Below, piece by piece: positions 12,682-25,300 of a DNA stretch of 64,000 nt. The notes under the pieces were generated by a model. That model was not told the origin of the DNA. It ran no database searches and worked only from the letters and a program-made list of their open reading frames with translations. The stretch lies in assembly GCA_025267735.1 (NCBI GenBank), contig CM046304.1, positions 17,174,001-17,238,000 on the forward strand. The letters run 5' to 3'. Source of the stretch: Mactra quadrangularis. Its lineage: Eukaryota; Mollusca; Bivalvia; Venerida; Mactridae. A program made the translations under genes and the position numbers. Each line of letters starts with the position of its first letter. The stretch's first letter is position 1.

Positions 12682-13264
12682 CTGCAAAGAAAAGAAAACC
12701 GAAAAGATATGTAAATAAATTTACATACCAAACTAAGTTTTTGTCATATGCTACCATCATTTCTTTAGACAAAAAAAAATTTAATAGTGAGACCACTTTT
12801 CATCAATGAATGTCACGTGACCTTAGGTTGGGAGAATAGCAAGAATGCAGCCGAACTGTCAAAATTTTTTAGGGCTCTGATGTATTTTAAAAACAGATTA
12901 GAAAATTGTCAAACTTTGGGATAAAGGAAAACAGGTAAACATCTACGTATCTACATTCAAGTTTTGTTCTACTTACCTTTCTAACTTCCATTTTGGAAAA
13001 AAAATTGTCCGTGTTTACATTATGATGCAGACATCCAAAAATTCACGCGACCGGAACCACGCATGCGCACAAAACTCTTTTAGGCCGGAAAACGGTGAAA
13101 CCACGAAAATACCCCATCCACGAAAATACCCGACGTCGCGATTAAATTTTGCTATGTTTTAGTTTTAATTTATCTTAAAAGTCCTTGGAATGTGAAAGAA
13201 TATTTCTTGATATATAATTAATATTAAGTCGTAAAAATTCTTAACTGTAAGGTGGGCTATAAAA

Positions 13265-13322
13265 ATGAAGAGATATGTAATAAAGGTTGAATATTGTTGG
13301 ATATGTATTATTTTCTCCGTAG
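13265..13322 (+). CDS. phosphatase candidate exon 1 (signal peptide)
   Basis: ATG 13265 opens 19 codons (MKRYVIKVEYCWICIIFSV) and ends one base into a codon at a strong donor G|GTAAGTA. That is exactly the phase required by the exon at 30823. It starts only 130 bp beyond the end of the pogo-like element, and TATAAAA lies just before the ATG. The first intron would be 17.5 kb. No other leader exon was found nearer, but a short one could be missed. Confidence 0.45.
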
Positions 13323-16300
13323 GTAAGTACATTTTAATAAATTTAACATTTTTTTACATAAGAAAACAGTTAAATGCATCTGATTATCAAATACCTTGAA
13401 ATTTGAATAATTTCATTTTATGTGATTTGCACATGCATTCATATGAAAGGTATATAGAAATTTTGAAACTCATTTTAATATACTTATGATTCTATTTTAT
13501 AATTGAAAATGGGTTTCATTCTAAATAAATTAAGATATATATAATTGAAATACGCGTATATTATTTATTTATTTTATACCGGGATTAACGCCGAGGCAAC
13601 ACAAAGTTTAGGTTATTTCACGGGGATCGGGACAACTCAACCCGCAGGTAGGGACAACTCAACCCGCACAAAGGGACAAGTCAACCAGAGGACAACTCAA
13701 TCCGTATCGTATTTTATAAGTTATAAATTATAAGAATAGTACTTTGACAATTTAATTTGGTATTTAGATTAAAACATCGTTAATGAAAGATATTATGTAT
13801 AAAATTAATGATTCTTAGGCGTCAATATTTTTTCAGCGCTACTGACATGTAAAAAATAATGTATCTTAGAAAAATATGACAATATTTATTTATATATTTT
13901 TCGTATATTTTGCTTTAACAACAGTTACTGTAAATTGCATACCATCAGTTCATTTGTACGGTAATAGATTTTCTAATTAAACGGATTAATTTCATTAATA
14001 AATCATGACATTTAGTACTACTAAGTCAATCTCCGTAAACAGATATCCTGTAGTGCGTTGTCGTACAGGATTTCTACTTTCTCCGTGGAAGGTCACGTCG
14101 AGATGAACTTTGTTTCGACCAATCAATGCGTAGCTTTCATCTAGACGAAAACACTATTAATCACATTTTGACCAAGTTTTGCATGCTAATTTAACAGCGG
14201 TATTATTCACAGTCTGCGATTGGGCGGCTCATTTCAAATTGCGTGACGTAGACGATGTAAACAAGTTACAATTTCGTCATGAATATTATGATGAGAAAAG
14301 GTCGTCTGAACGTGACCTTCGTTTGAAAAAGACCAGATATAAATTAGCGAGTATGCGAGCGGAAAATTTAAGATCGGATTTTAATCAGATTGGTACTAAG
14401 TCGTTTTTAAATAGTTTTTATAAAAATCTATTCAATGTATTGGTTCGCATGGAGGCATACGTTGGACCCTTATGTTACGGTACAGAAAATGGACCACAAA
14501 CTAAAACGAACAAATACAAGTTTACGTAACAACAGAATTGCGTAAAAAGTAACAAACAGAAGAAAATGTGTAATTAAAAAAACCCATTTTGTTTATAAAT
14601 CTCGCTAAATATCGCAATCAATGCTTAACGTCGCAATTATCCTGACGGTAAGTGTCGCAATGCTGAAGGTAAACGCCGCACAAATATCGACTGATAGTAA
14701 ATATTTTAACCTCGATACTTAACGTCAAATTTGGTATGAAGGTTTAGTATCGGACCTAAACAACACACAATTATGACACAGGACACATTTAGGCCACAAC
14801 AAATTGATCATATGTTCTATGGATTCGCTCGCACCTTAATTTTGACAGTTGTTACAAAAAATAATATTTTTATTTCCTCGCTCGCTCATAGAAATTTGGT
14901 TAAACCGCTATATAAAGCAACTGAATTAAGATTTAAAATTTTTTTTTCGCTTGCTCGCCCTATTTTTTTCTGGAAAATCCGTAGAACATATACATGTAAT
15001 GAACTTGTTGTGGCCTTAGTGATATTCGAAACTCCTCGGCCATTCACTTGGAATACCTCGTACATTTTTAGACGCCATTTATAGCTACCATTGCATCATT
15101 CTATAAATAGACGGTGAAGATATCACCTCTATACTAAGACGCATAACGATCTCCAATCATCCGCAATTTACTTCCGCGTCAAGTAGTTCCGCGTATGAAT
15201 ACAAATATCAAAGAAAATCGTTGTTGTGAAGTACTTTGTTGGCATTTTTTCGCCAAATATAACTACTAAAATGTAAAATAATGACCGCTTGTAACTACAG
15301 GAATATTAATCTATATATACTAAGTACTTTTAAACCTCTGTAGGTATAGGTACATAGTTAAACCGTGTACTCTACTTTCGAATTCAAATTATTGTGTAAA
15401 GAATGACAGATGTAAACACGTTATGATGAAGGTTTAACTTCCAGTAAAAAGTTTAATTTGATGAGGATAGTTTGTTGGATAGCCAAATTTTATTGAGTAG
15501 ACACAAAATTCATACTCTATTTGTTCAGATTACTTGAAGGGGGGAAATTGTTAGAATGTAAACAGTGCCACGTGCTTTCAGGTAAATAAACAGTTTACCC
15601 GTGATGCGCGGCGTCTCCGTACAAAGGTCAGTCAGACCGTTTGTGTACAGAATGACCATTGCATCACATGCCCAAACAAAATATCTAACCGGTGCTGAAG
15701 TAAACAAATCCACAATCGTTTCGGCGATGATAAATGTGTCGTCATAGGCGGATCAATCGGGGGGGGGGGGGTTCAGGGGGTCCGGACCCCCCTAGAATAT
15801 CCAAAATGTACCTGTCCCTTAGTGTATTTCTTGACTGAAAGTCATTTTTAAGTAGCATGAAGCAAATTTTCTTGATGATTAACATAGATTTAAATGTTAA
15901 GTAGTTTTTATTATTAATTTGTTGCATTATTCTGCAAAATGTGTATAATGTGGTTGTGGTTCGAAAGCTTAGACCCCCCCTCCCCCTAGAAAAAAACCCT
16001 TGATCCGCCCCTTGTCGTCTTTACGAGAAAAACAATTCCTTTCTGAATGCTTTAGTGACAAGTCATCGTCCTTTTTTGAATAGGAAAGTCGTCGTTAGGT
16101 GAATCTCCGTAAACAGATATCCTGTAGAGCGTTGTCATACAGGATCTCTACTGTCTCCGTGGAAGGTCACGTCGAGATGAACTTTGTGTCGACCAATCAA
16201 TGCGTAGCTTTCATTTAGACGAAAACACTATTAATTACATTTTGATTTCGTAATTTCTATTTTAGACCAAGTTTTGCATGCTAATTTGACAGCGGTATTA

Positions 16301-19300
16301 TTCACAGTCTGCGATTGGGCGGCTCATTTCAATCGATGTAAACAAGTTACGTATCATAACAATTTCTTCATGAAAAGTATGATGAGAAAAGGTCACCTGA
16401 ACGTGACCTTCGTTTGAAAAAGGCCAGATCTAAATTAGCGAGTAGGCGAGCGGAAAATTTTAAATCGGGTTTTAATCAGATTGTCGTTAGGTTTTTCCAA
16501 GGTATTTGCAAAAAATATATAACTGGCGTTGGAGATGTGATGCGCAGCAAATAGTATAAACTTTTCTGCTTAGTCTAGAGAAGGTCATGTCAATCTGACA
16601 AGAATTAAAATTACTACAGCTCTTTAAAACTCTGGAGCGAGCCGGATTTTTACAGTTTTCTTCTTGAAGCATTTGTGATGTCATAACAGGGGCGGATCCA
16701 GATTTTTCAAGGGGGTCCGAACTTTTTCTAGGGGAGGGGAGGGGTCCAAATTTTCGAACCACATTATACATTTTTGTAGAATAATGTAATATAATTTAAA
16801 ATAATAAAACTACATAACCATTAAATCTATGTTAAGCACCGAGAACATTTGCTTGATGATACTTAACAAGAGCACCGCTGGGCGGGGCATTATATGCCCG
16901 GAAAAGGTTGTTTTTTTTAGTTAAAATGAAGCATTTGTAAGACATGAGAATATTTCAGATGAATATCATATTATGAATAATTGTGGAAAACAAAGCAGAG
17001 AAAAAAAGTTTTTAGGTAATAGTGACCTTGACCTTTGACCTTGTGACCCCAAAATCAATAGTGGTCTTCTACCCGATATGGACAATCATTGTATGAAGAT
17101 TGAATATTGTTGACCAAATGGAACTTAAGTTATGCTCCGGAAACTGTTTTCAGTTTAAAGGTAATAGTGACCTTGACCTTTGACCTTGTGACCCCAAAAT
17201 CAAAAGGGGTCTTCAAATCAATATGGACAATCATTGTATTAAGTTTGAATATTGTGGACCAAATGGAACTTAAGGTATGCTCCGGAAACTGTTTTCAGTT
17301 TTAAGGTAAAAGTGACTTTGACCTTTGACCTTGTGACCCCAAAATCAATAGGGGTCTTCTACCTGATATGGACAATCATTGTATGAAGTTTGAATATTGT
17401 GGACCAAATGGAACTGAAGTTATGCTCCGAAAACTGTTTACAGTTTTATGGTAATAGTGACCTTGACCTTGTGACCCCAAAATCAATAGGGGTCTTCTAC
17501 CCGATATGGACAATCATCCTATGAAGTTTGAATATTATGGGCCAAATGGAACTTCAGTTATGCTCCGGAAACTGTTTTCAGTTTTATTGTAATAGTGACC
17601 TTGACCTTTGACCTTGTGACCCCAAAATCAATAGGGGTCTTCTACCCGATATGGGCAATCATGCTATGAAGTTTGAATATAGTGGGCCAAATGGAACTTA
17701 AGTTATGCTCCGGAAACCAAATTGCTAACGGACGGACGGACGAACAGACGGACGCCAGGGGGTATTACATAATATGTCCGAAATTCTTTCGGGCATATAA
17801 AAATGACTTACTGTCAAGAAATATACTTATGGAAAGGTACATTTTGGAAATTATAGGGGAGAGGCGGGTCCGGACCGCATAGTCACGTGGTATTGCACCC
17901 GTGTGTATAGGTGAATTGAAGTTTTAACTTAAAGAATAGTCAAAAGAACTGTCAAAAAGGGGATGGATGAATATAATTATTATATTCAGAAATATTATTT
18001 CATTATCAATATAAAAGAAGTGAGTAATATCTTCACGTTTATCTACTGAATAATTATGCGCTTTCCAAAAAACTGATGTATCCAAAATTAAAAGTATAAT
18101 ATCATGCTATGTATTGAAAATTGATTTATCACACCGCTGCTGGGGTTATTTTATTTACCGAAAGCTATCTATCATGTTTTCAAAGAAAATATATCTTTTA
18201 TATGATTTGTAAGTTAAGTAGAAAAAAATCTTTTAAATCAAATAAATAATCAATGTATTAGTTTATGAATCAGTACGCAAAATGCGTTTCCTTCTTCCGT
18301 GTTGTCATAAATAATATACAGTGTTTTTGTAGTTTACAAAAAAGAAATGCAATCGACAGCACATTAATTACTTATTGAACTTAATTTGGTTATTTATTGT
18401 GGCTGCTCAACTACATTTGTTACAAGCTATCATAAACAAGTTTATTTATCAGTACTAACTTATCTTATTTACCCGGCTTGCTAAGTTGGTATAGCAGGCA
18501 AGTCCACTGATCGGAATATCGTAGTTTCGATTCCCGGGCGGGGGCATACTTTAGTGGAGCTTGATCATGAGATGATTTCTACGGTCAGTCTCCCTCCTAC
18601 CAATGACCTTTAATTATGTAGGGCAGTTGTCAGTCACTGACGAAAGTATGCGTTTAGTAGTCGGTTAACAGCTAAACCAGAGATTTAGCCCTTCCAGGAA
18701 CGGGACATAGGTTGAATAACCGGCGTAATATGGTTTATTCAATGTGCTGCTGTTGCATTTACCCCCCCCCTAATAAAACCCCACTAAACTTACCTTTCAA
18801 GAAGGAGTTTTCAATATCTCCCTCCGTTGAGAATATCAATTTTAAATATCTTTTTTTTAAATTTGTTTAACACGCTGCGGTAGAGAATAGAATCCGCGAT
18901 CTCCGGAGTCAAAATACTGTGTTAACCCCCCCCCCCCCCCTAAAGCTAACATACCTTTCCACAGAAATTTGCAACCTCTCCCTCCCTATTGAGGAATATC
19001 AATATCAAATATCGAATTTTTATGAAATCTGTTAAACATGCTGCGGTAGAGAATAAAATCGGCGATCTCCGGAGTCAAAATACGACACTCTTCCACAGTG
19101 CGGCCAGTGCAGCTGTTACGTGCATTGTGAATGATGTACATAATATTTTCTTTATGTTGTTTTACAAAGTAAATTGTTACTGCGCCGATGATGAGTGTAT
19201 CTAGTAGGGGTGTACATGTAACAATACATGTACAATGTGAAATCCGTATTGCAAAATACTACAATATGCAAAAACCCGTATTGCAATATTCTGCAATATG

Positions 19301-22300
19301 TATCGCTATTTTAGAAAACATGCGAAGCATAAATTGGTGCACGTACATTGCACGTACATTGTATTTTCAAATGATCTCTTATCAAAATATTTGAATATTT
19401 TATGTAAATTGGATAATATGTATATTTTGTATATGTAATGTATATATTTTGAAACGAATTATTCTCACTTGATTTTCTCAAGATTATTTTAAGTTTTGAA
19501 CGTTTTATCATTATTTTAAATAGTAAGATTTCAAATTCTGATAAAACAATCAGTACGGCACTTAACTATAAAACCGGTTCAGGGAAAAATAAAACGGTTA
19601 AACACTGTAAGAATCCGTATTGCAATATTAACCGTTACATCGGTAAACCGTTACACCTTCAGTAAATGCTGTGCATAATATTTTGATTATGTTGCTTCAC
19701 AAAATAAGCGATTGCTACACTGATGATGAGGGTATCTATCACATCAATGAAAGTAACAGACATTTATTGCATAAGTGTGGGCTTGTTTTTTACATTGATA
19801 ATATACTCGTTATAATAATGGAATAGAAAAAACAAGGTAGCAAAATAAAACTCTTTTATCATGATTACAACATTTCTTGTATGCCAGCCAAATTCTGCGC
19901 AGTCAGGATTGAAGAGATTTTAGACAGCTTATTTAATGAGATTTCACCATCATATACCTGTCGGCCTACATAATGACGAGTGTATGAGATATTTACTTCA
20001 CCCGAAATGCATTAATTTTGTGATAAAATCAAAGCGCTGTAGGCACTAAATGCCTAATGTTTTTAGTCCTGCTTCATTTATCGTTTTCGTATTTCAAGCA
20101 GTTGTATGCCCGTGACGCCGCGTTGAAATGGTGTTTCCTCCAAGCGGTTGTGTTCAGCTAGTTAATATTTTACACAAATGTGACGTAACGTTATTTCTCT
20201 TTAAAGTGACGTCATTTTTAATTTATTGTTTCACTACTATAAAAAATATGAAATTAATTTTTTCATCGTATATTCTCATCGAATGACGTACAATTTCACC
20301 GTAACGCACGGGGGTATAAATCTGTAATTAATCACATAAATAAACAAAAAGAATCCAATTTGACGTCACATTCTAATGACTATAGCTACAATAGTCTCCA
20401 TCTATATATAGTGCACCACGTGTAAACTAATGTATGTCATGACTAAACCTAAGACCTATACAAGTGTGGTGTGTGTGATCTGGTCGGCATTTTTGCCGTG
20501 TTAGGAACCAAATAGGTTACGTGATTTCCCACACTGTATACATGTATTTAGAAGTTAAATATCTTAAATTTGGATTTTGTTGACATAAAATGTACATCAT
20601 AGTTAGTTTGAATAACCTGTCAGGGCCGGCGAAATCTTAAAATTGTTTACTTGTCCGTTCTTGCCAACTGGTAAAAGTTACTTGTCCGCATGAACATTAT
20701 TGAATAAGATTATCAAAAATCCACTTGTCCGTACTTGCCTTGGGACAACACGGGCGATACGGACGGTTGATTTCGCCCCCCCCCCCCTGTCTGTATTTTG
20801 CTATTATCGTCAACGAATTTGTCTGGGAACGGATTGCCTCAATGGGGAATGGTCTTGGGGACGAATAGTCGTATACATGTATTCACTTAACAATCTTTAA
20901 GTAATCTCTGGATTACCTGCCCCTTACCGCTATCGGTCAGACTAAGTGTAATAATGGCAGCGCCCACCAGTGAATCTTTTTATTTTCTTCTTGCATTGAA
21001 ATTTTCTAATAATAGTCAATTTGGTAGGAGTTTGGTACTATATGTTATTAATTAAAAGTCAATTTTCCAAATGTTCTTTATTTTAGCGAACGGATAACCA
21101 ACAAACCATTTCTGTAAAGTAGACACGATTCGGACATTGACTATTTCTCGCATAAATGTTATCGAATGCCTAAAAAGGTATCCACTGTAATTCGTGTACT
21201 AAGGTGCTCTAAATTAAGCTCATATTTTGAGAAGTGTTCATTTAAAAACAGAATTATCCGATACCTTGTGAAATACATCGGGCACCGCCATTATTCTGTT
21301 TTGCCTGATGTACTTTTATCCGTTAAAGTACACCTGGGAACCAGACAACATCATTGATTGATTAGTTTCATTGACCTTACTCTTCATATCTATAGTTATG
21401 TATGTACATGTATAAGTTACAATATGATAACTAATGATATTTTTTTAATGTACATATTTTCAGTTTCTGAATAAAGAAAATAGGAATTCTATGAAAAATT
21501 GTACTAATTTGATGTACATGTATATATTATTTATGAAAATGAAGATAATTACAATAAACTGAGCTAGCTCCGGCGGCTGCATTAATAAGTATAATACTTC
21601 TTTGCAATTTAATTGATAAACATTTACACACTGCTTCTTTTGTTTAACATTGGTTGATATATTTCGGTACCACCTTGTAAAACAAAAGATTTCACGTGAG
21701 CGAGTTGTTCTTTTTTCATGTGGGCGAGTTGATATTTAGATATCAACCCAGCCACGTGAAAAAGAAAAAAACCTGCCCTCGTGAAATTTTAATTCGTGTA
21801 ATAAAGGAACGCAGTACATGTATACGTGTAAATCTAGAATATATACACGAACTGTTTAATTTTGATATATTGTCTTCAATACAAAACTCATTGTATTTCC
21901 ATCAAATGTTTATTACAAAACTTAAATCATTTTCAAAATATATACAGAACTTTGGATTTCTTAAAATGTAATGAAATATGAATAATGTTGTATATATTTA
22001 TACAATGATGTTATTAGTGATGTTAACCACCTAAAATACTTCAAATTCCGGCTCATTGGCTTACGATAGTACTAACAAATTAGATATGATCGAGAATAAT
22101 TATGTAAAAGATATTAACTGAGTGCGAGGGTTTTCTGAGTTAGAACAACCTGGCCGCGGACTTCTTCGGTGACGCAAATGTTCCACACTCTCTCTTTTCC
22201 CGCCGAATCCGATCGACTGTACTGCGACTCACACCTGTTAACTTCGCCGTCCGGTCAAAAAACCATCCACCCTCGCTGGCATAATTTTCAGAGACGTTGT

Positions 22301-25300
22301 TTATAATTTCTTTAGTTTTGGAGGAAAAAAAATGATTCGACTTGTGTTCAGCCATCGTGCTAACTGAGACACTAAAATACACACAGCGAGAAGGGAAGTT
22401 AGAGAGGTCGTGTCGCCAGCTCATATTTTAAATAAAAGACAATGTACGAGAAAATAGTCGGATATATGTATACTTTAAACGGTACGATGTATTGCTCTTT
22501 ACTCACTTCAGTTTTTAACTCGCGACTCGTTCAACTGTATCAGAAATAACTGAGATTATCGAGTCAGTCCGACATTTCTCGATGGGAGGCCGATTATTGA
22601 TTTATACCGCGTCATCTCGATTTAATTTTATTCTGCATAAAGGTTAATGTCAGGTTAATATTTATTTACTATATACGACAGCCAGCTCTTCCTACTATAG
22701 GTTTCCTGGACACTTCTATCACCAGTACTAATTTACCCTACCACGAGGCCGACAACTCATGTATAGGGTATGACCTACCGCGACCGTGGTCGAACCCGCG
22801 ATCTCCGGATTCGAAGTCAGACATGCTAACCACTACGCCACGGCAGCGGCCTACTGGCATCGGAATCTCTAAATATGTCCGTGGTTGTTTGCAATGATTA
22901 CCGAAGAGTCCCAAATGACTAGTTGCATATAAATACATGTCATAACTAACCAATGACGAGTCCAGCAACATCTACAGTCATTTTTGACGATTTAGTCAAT
23001 ACATCGTACCCTCGACTGTCACTTTGATGGCTCATTACGTATCTGTTGACAATATGAAAGATCGTTATGTACAAATTATAAATATGTGGTTAGAAATCAG
23101 CCCGAGGTAAGTAATTAGCGATACAAATTTTTAATTTTTATCGTATTTGAATCATTAAACAATTAATTGATCATTTGTTTATTTTACGCTACTTTTCCGG
23201 GTATGTCAGATGCGGCGTATAGCTTCATGTAACTGTCAGTTAATGAAAACACAAGCGCTAAACTTTCGATCCTATTTTTGTCAGAAACTTATTTTTCAAG
23301 CGTATGTATGCTAATGTATATTTGCGACATCTTTAGCAATAACGATAAAATCTGTGAAAACAATGCCACAACTGTTAAACAAAGGTGAGAATATCATTTA
23401 GCATGAATCGGTCTTAACTGACATAAGCGCAGTAGCATTGCCACTTCATGTTCAAACACCATACTATTTTTTGTTGGGTTTAAGGCCGTAGCAACACATT
23501 TTATAGGTTATATCACCGCGGTAAGTCAACCTACTCACTACTTCTGGAAATCTAAATCTCTGGATTTATCTGTTAACCAACTACTAGGCGCATACTTTCA
23601 TCAGTGACTGACAACTGCCCAAAATTATTAAAAATCATTGGTAGGAGGGTGAATATTTCATGACCAAGCTCTACGAAAGTATGCCCGCCCGGGTATCGAG
23701 CCCACGACCACTCGATCGGTAGACTTGCGAGCTACCTACTCAACTAGACGGGCGGCTACCATATCATTTGAATGAAGAATGTATTATTTAACACGGAATT
23801 CACTATACTCGCTATAAAATACATTTTATTTAACGTAATTGCATAATAAAACCTCAACAGTTATACAGTGTTTTACCTTTTCTAAACTTTTAATTTAAAT
23901 TTTCATTATTAATCACTTTATTATACTGGTATTGAATTACGATAGCCAGAAAATCTTAGATCTGTAAGATTCACAACTATATATTTTAACCCTAATGTTA
24001 TTTCATGCTCCGACCTTATCTTACCAGTAGCGTGTTCAATTACACTTAACGTTACTGAACGTTACATAACGATACATTCGGAACTCCTCGGCCAATCTCT
24101 GCAAATAACCTAATCTAATACACAAATATGAGATCGTTAATGCAATGAGTGATGTTTCAAAATTTACGGACTGAAAACGAAACATCACTCAATGCCTACA
24201 CGATCATATATTTGTTTACTTTAACACCGGTAGTTTCAAAATAGCGTCTTAATATGCCCGAGATTATACGCAGCGAATGGCCGAGGAGTTCCGAATGTAT
24301 AATTACGGAACGTTTTGTAAAGTTCGCGGTAACTGAACGTAGGGCTTGTTTCCCTGGATGGTTGTTTATAACAAGTACTCACCTACCCTTCCGCAAGGTA
24401 TACAAATTCTCAATATACATTATTATTGAAGGAATTTTTACGTTATCAAGTTATTGTCAAGTTTTCAAGGAAGGGTAAAACCGCCCTGGGTGGGATTCGT
24501 AACCTTCAGAAAACTTCACTTAAAACCCCGGAGAGCTACCAACTGCCAAAATCCGGGTTTAATTCACCTTCTGTAAAATGTGAAAAATGTCAGTTACTAT
24601 TATTGTCGCAAGGGTGACAAATCGATCAAATATCGATGCTTTCAGCGCTTTGATTTATAAATTTCTCTCCGCTAAAATATATGCAAGTAGGTAACTTATG
24701 TGCACTTCGCTGATGAACGGCAATGTATTTCTACAAAATATGCGTAGTTTGGATATTTATTCATTTAAAATGGACACGTATGTAGCATTAATATACATCT
24801 AATTAATTGTTAGTTTATTTTTAGTCTTATTGTTTTACAATAAGAAAATATGTTTGACGTTGTGCATTTGAAAATAATTACTGTAATTAAAACGTGTTTA
24901 AATTAAGTAAGTTATACGAACTACTCATATGATGTTAAATTGTTTACGGACGATAAATGGGTATTTACAAATGCACTTAAGTACTAATTAATAAAATATG
25001 TGTTCGGTTCTGTTCTAAAACAATCATACTAATATAATACTGTGCAATTCTATAAAACAATAATAAATCAAAATAAAGTATTTTTGAGTAATTTTTGAAA
25101 AAATACATTGCCATCCTAAGTTATCTTAATACTTGTAAAAAGCTGGTTGTTTTCTTTAGCATGGTTAAATTTTATTTCAGATGTATTTACGTATCAGAAT
25201 ACATTTAGTATGAAATTGATTGTAGCATTTGAAAGATGGGTAATGATACTTTATCGAATTTAATTGTTATACATGTATAGTTCGTACAAAAACTAATCAT

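Larger units (their letters stand above)
9869..12991 (-). pseudogene. Tigger/jerky-like transposase, broken
   Basis: The reading starts at ATG 12989-12991 in a five-codon exon (12977-12991, donor AAG|GTAAGT) and continues at 12681 after TTTGCAG. It carries an N-terminal helix-turn-helix (SVPASTLRDRVKG), then a long interruption at about 11345-12399. Next come a CENP-B-like segment (PHCIFNIDEKG gives the first Asp), a second DDE segment (LILYDGHKSH, then LQPLDISCFGPLE), and a C-terminal Cys-rich finger (CIVC...CDKC...CPNC) resembling a PHD finger. Damage seen: a one-base frame change near 11015, an in-frame TAG at 10620-10622, and another frame change in an A-run near 10225. No clean acceptor was found for the segment resuming at 11340. 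Not expected to make active enzyme. Confidence 0.8.
9473..13135 (-). mobile_element. pogo/Tigger-like DNA transposon, decayed
   Basis: An 18-bp perfect terminal inverted repeat (CGTCGGGTATTTTCGTGG) bounds a 3,663-bp element at 9473-9490 and 13118-13135. A shorter inner copy of the same motif recurs at 9677-9690 and 13101-13114. The interior codes, on the minus strand, for a transposase with a pipsqueak-type helix-turn-helix, a CENP-B-like DNA-binding part and a DDE core. I cannot see a clear TA target duplication at the flanks. Confidence 0.8.
16690..17880 (-). repeat. dispersed GGATC-flanked repeat, copy 3, inverted and split
   Basis: 16690-16866 and 17799-17880 are the two parts of one inverted copy of the 15745-16012 repeat. 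The split falls within the TACTTAA/AAATGAC site, where the pearl-type element sits. Confidence 0.75.

Noticed and set aside
14179..14529. Open frame of 116 codons
   Set aside because: It lies mostly inside a MITE present in three copies; the frame is not kept in the other copies.
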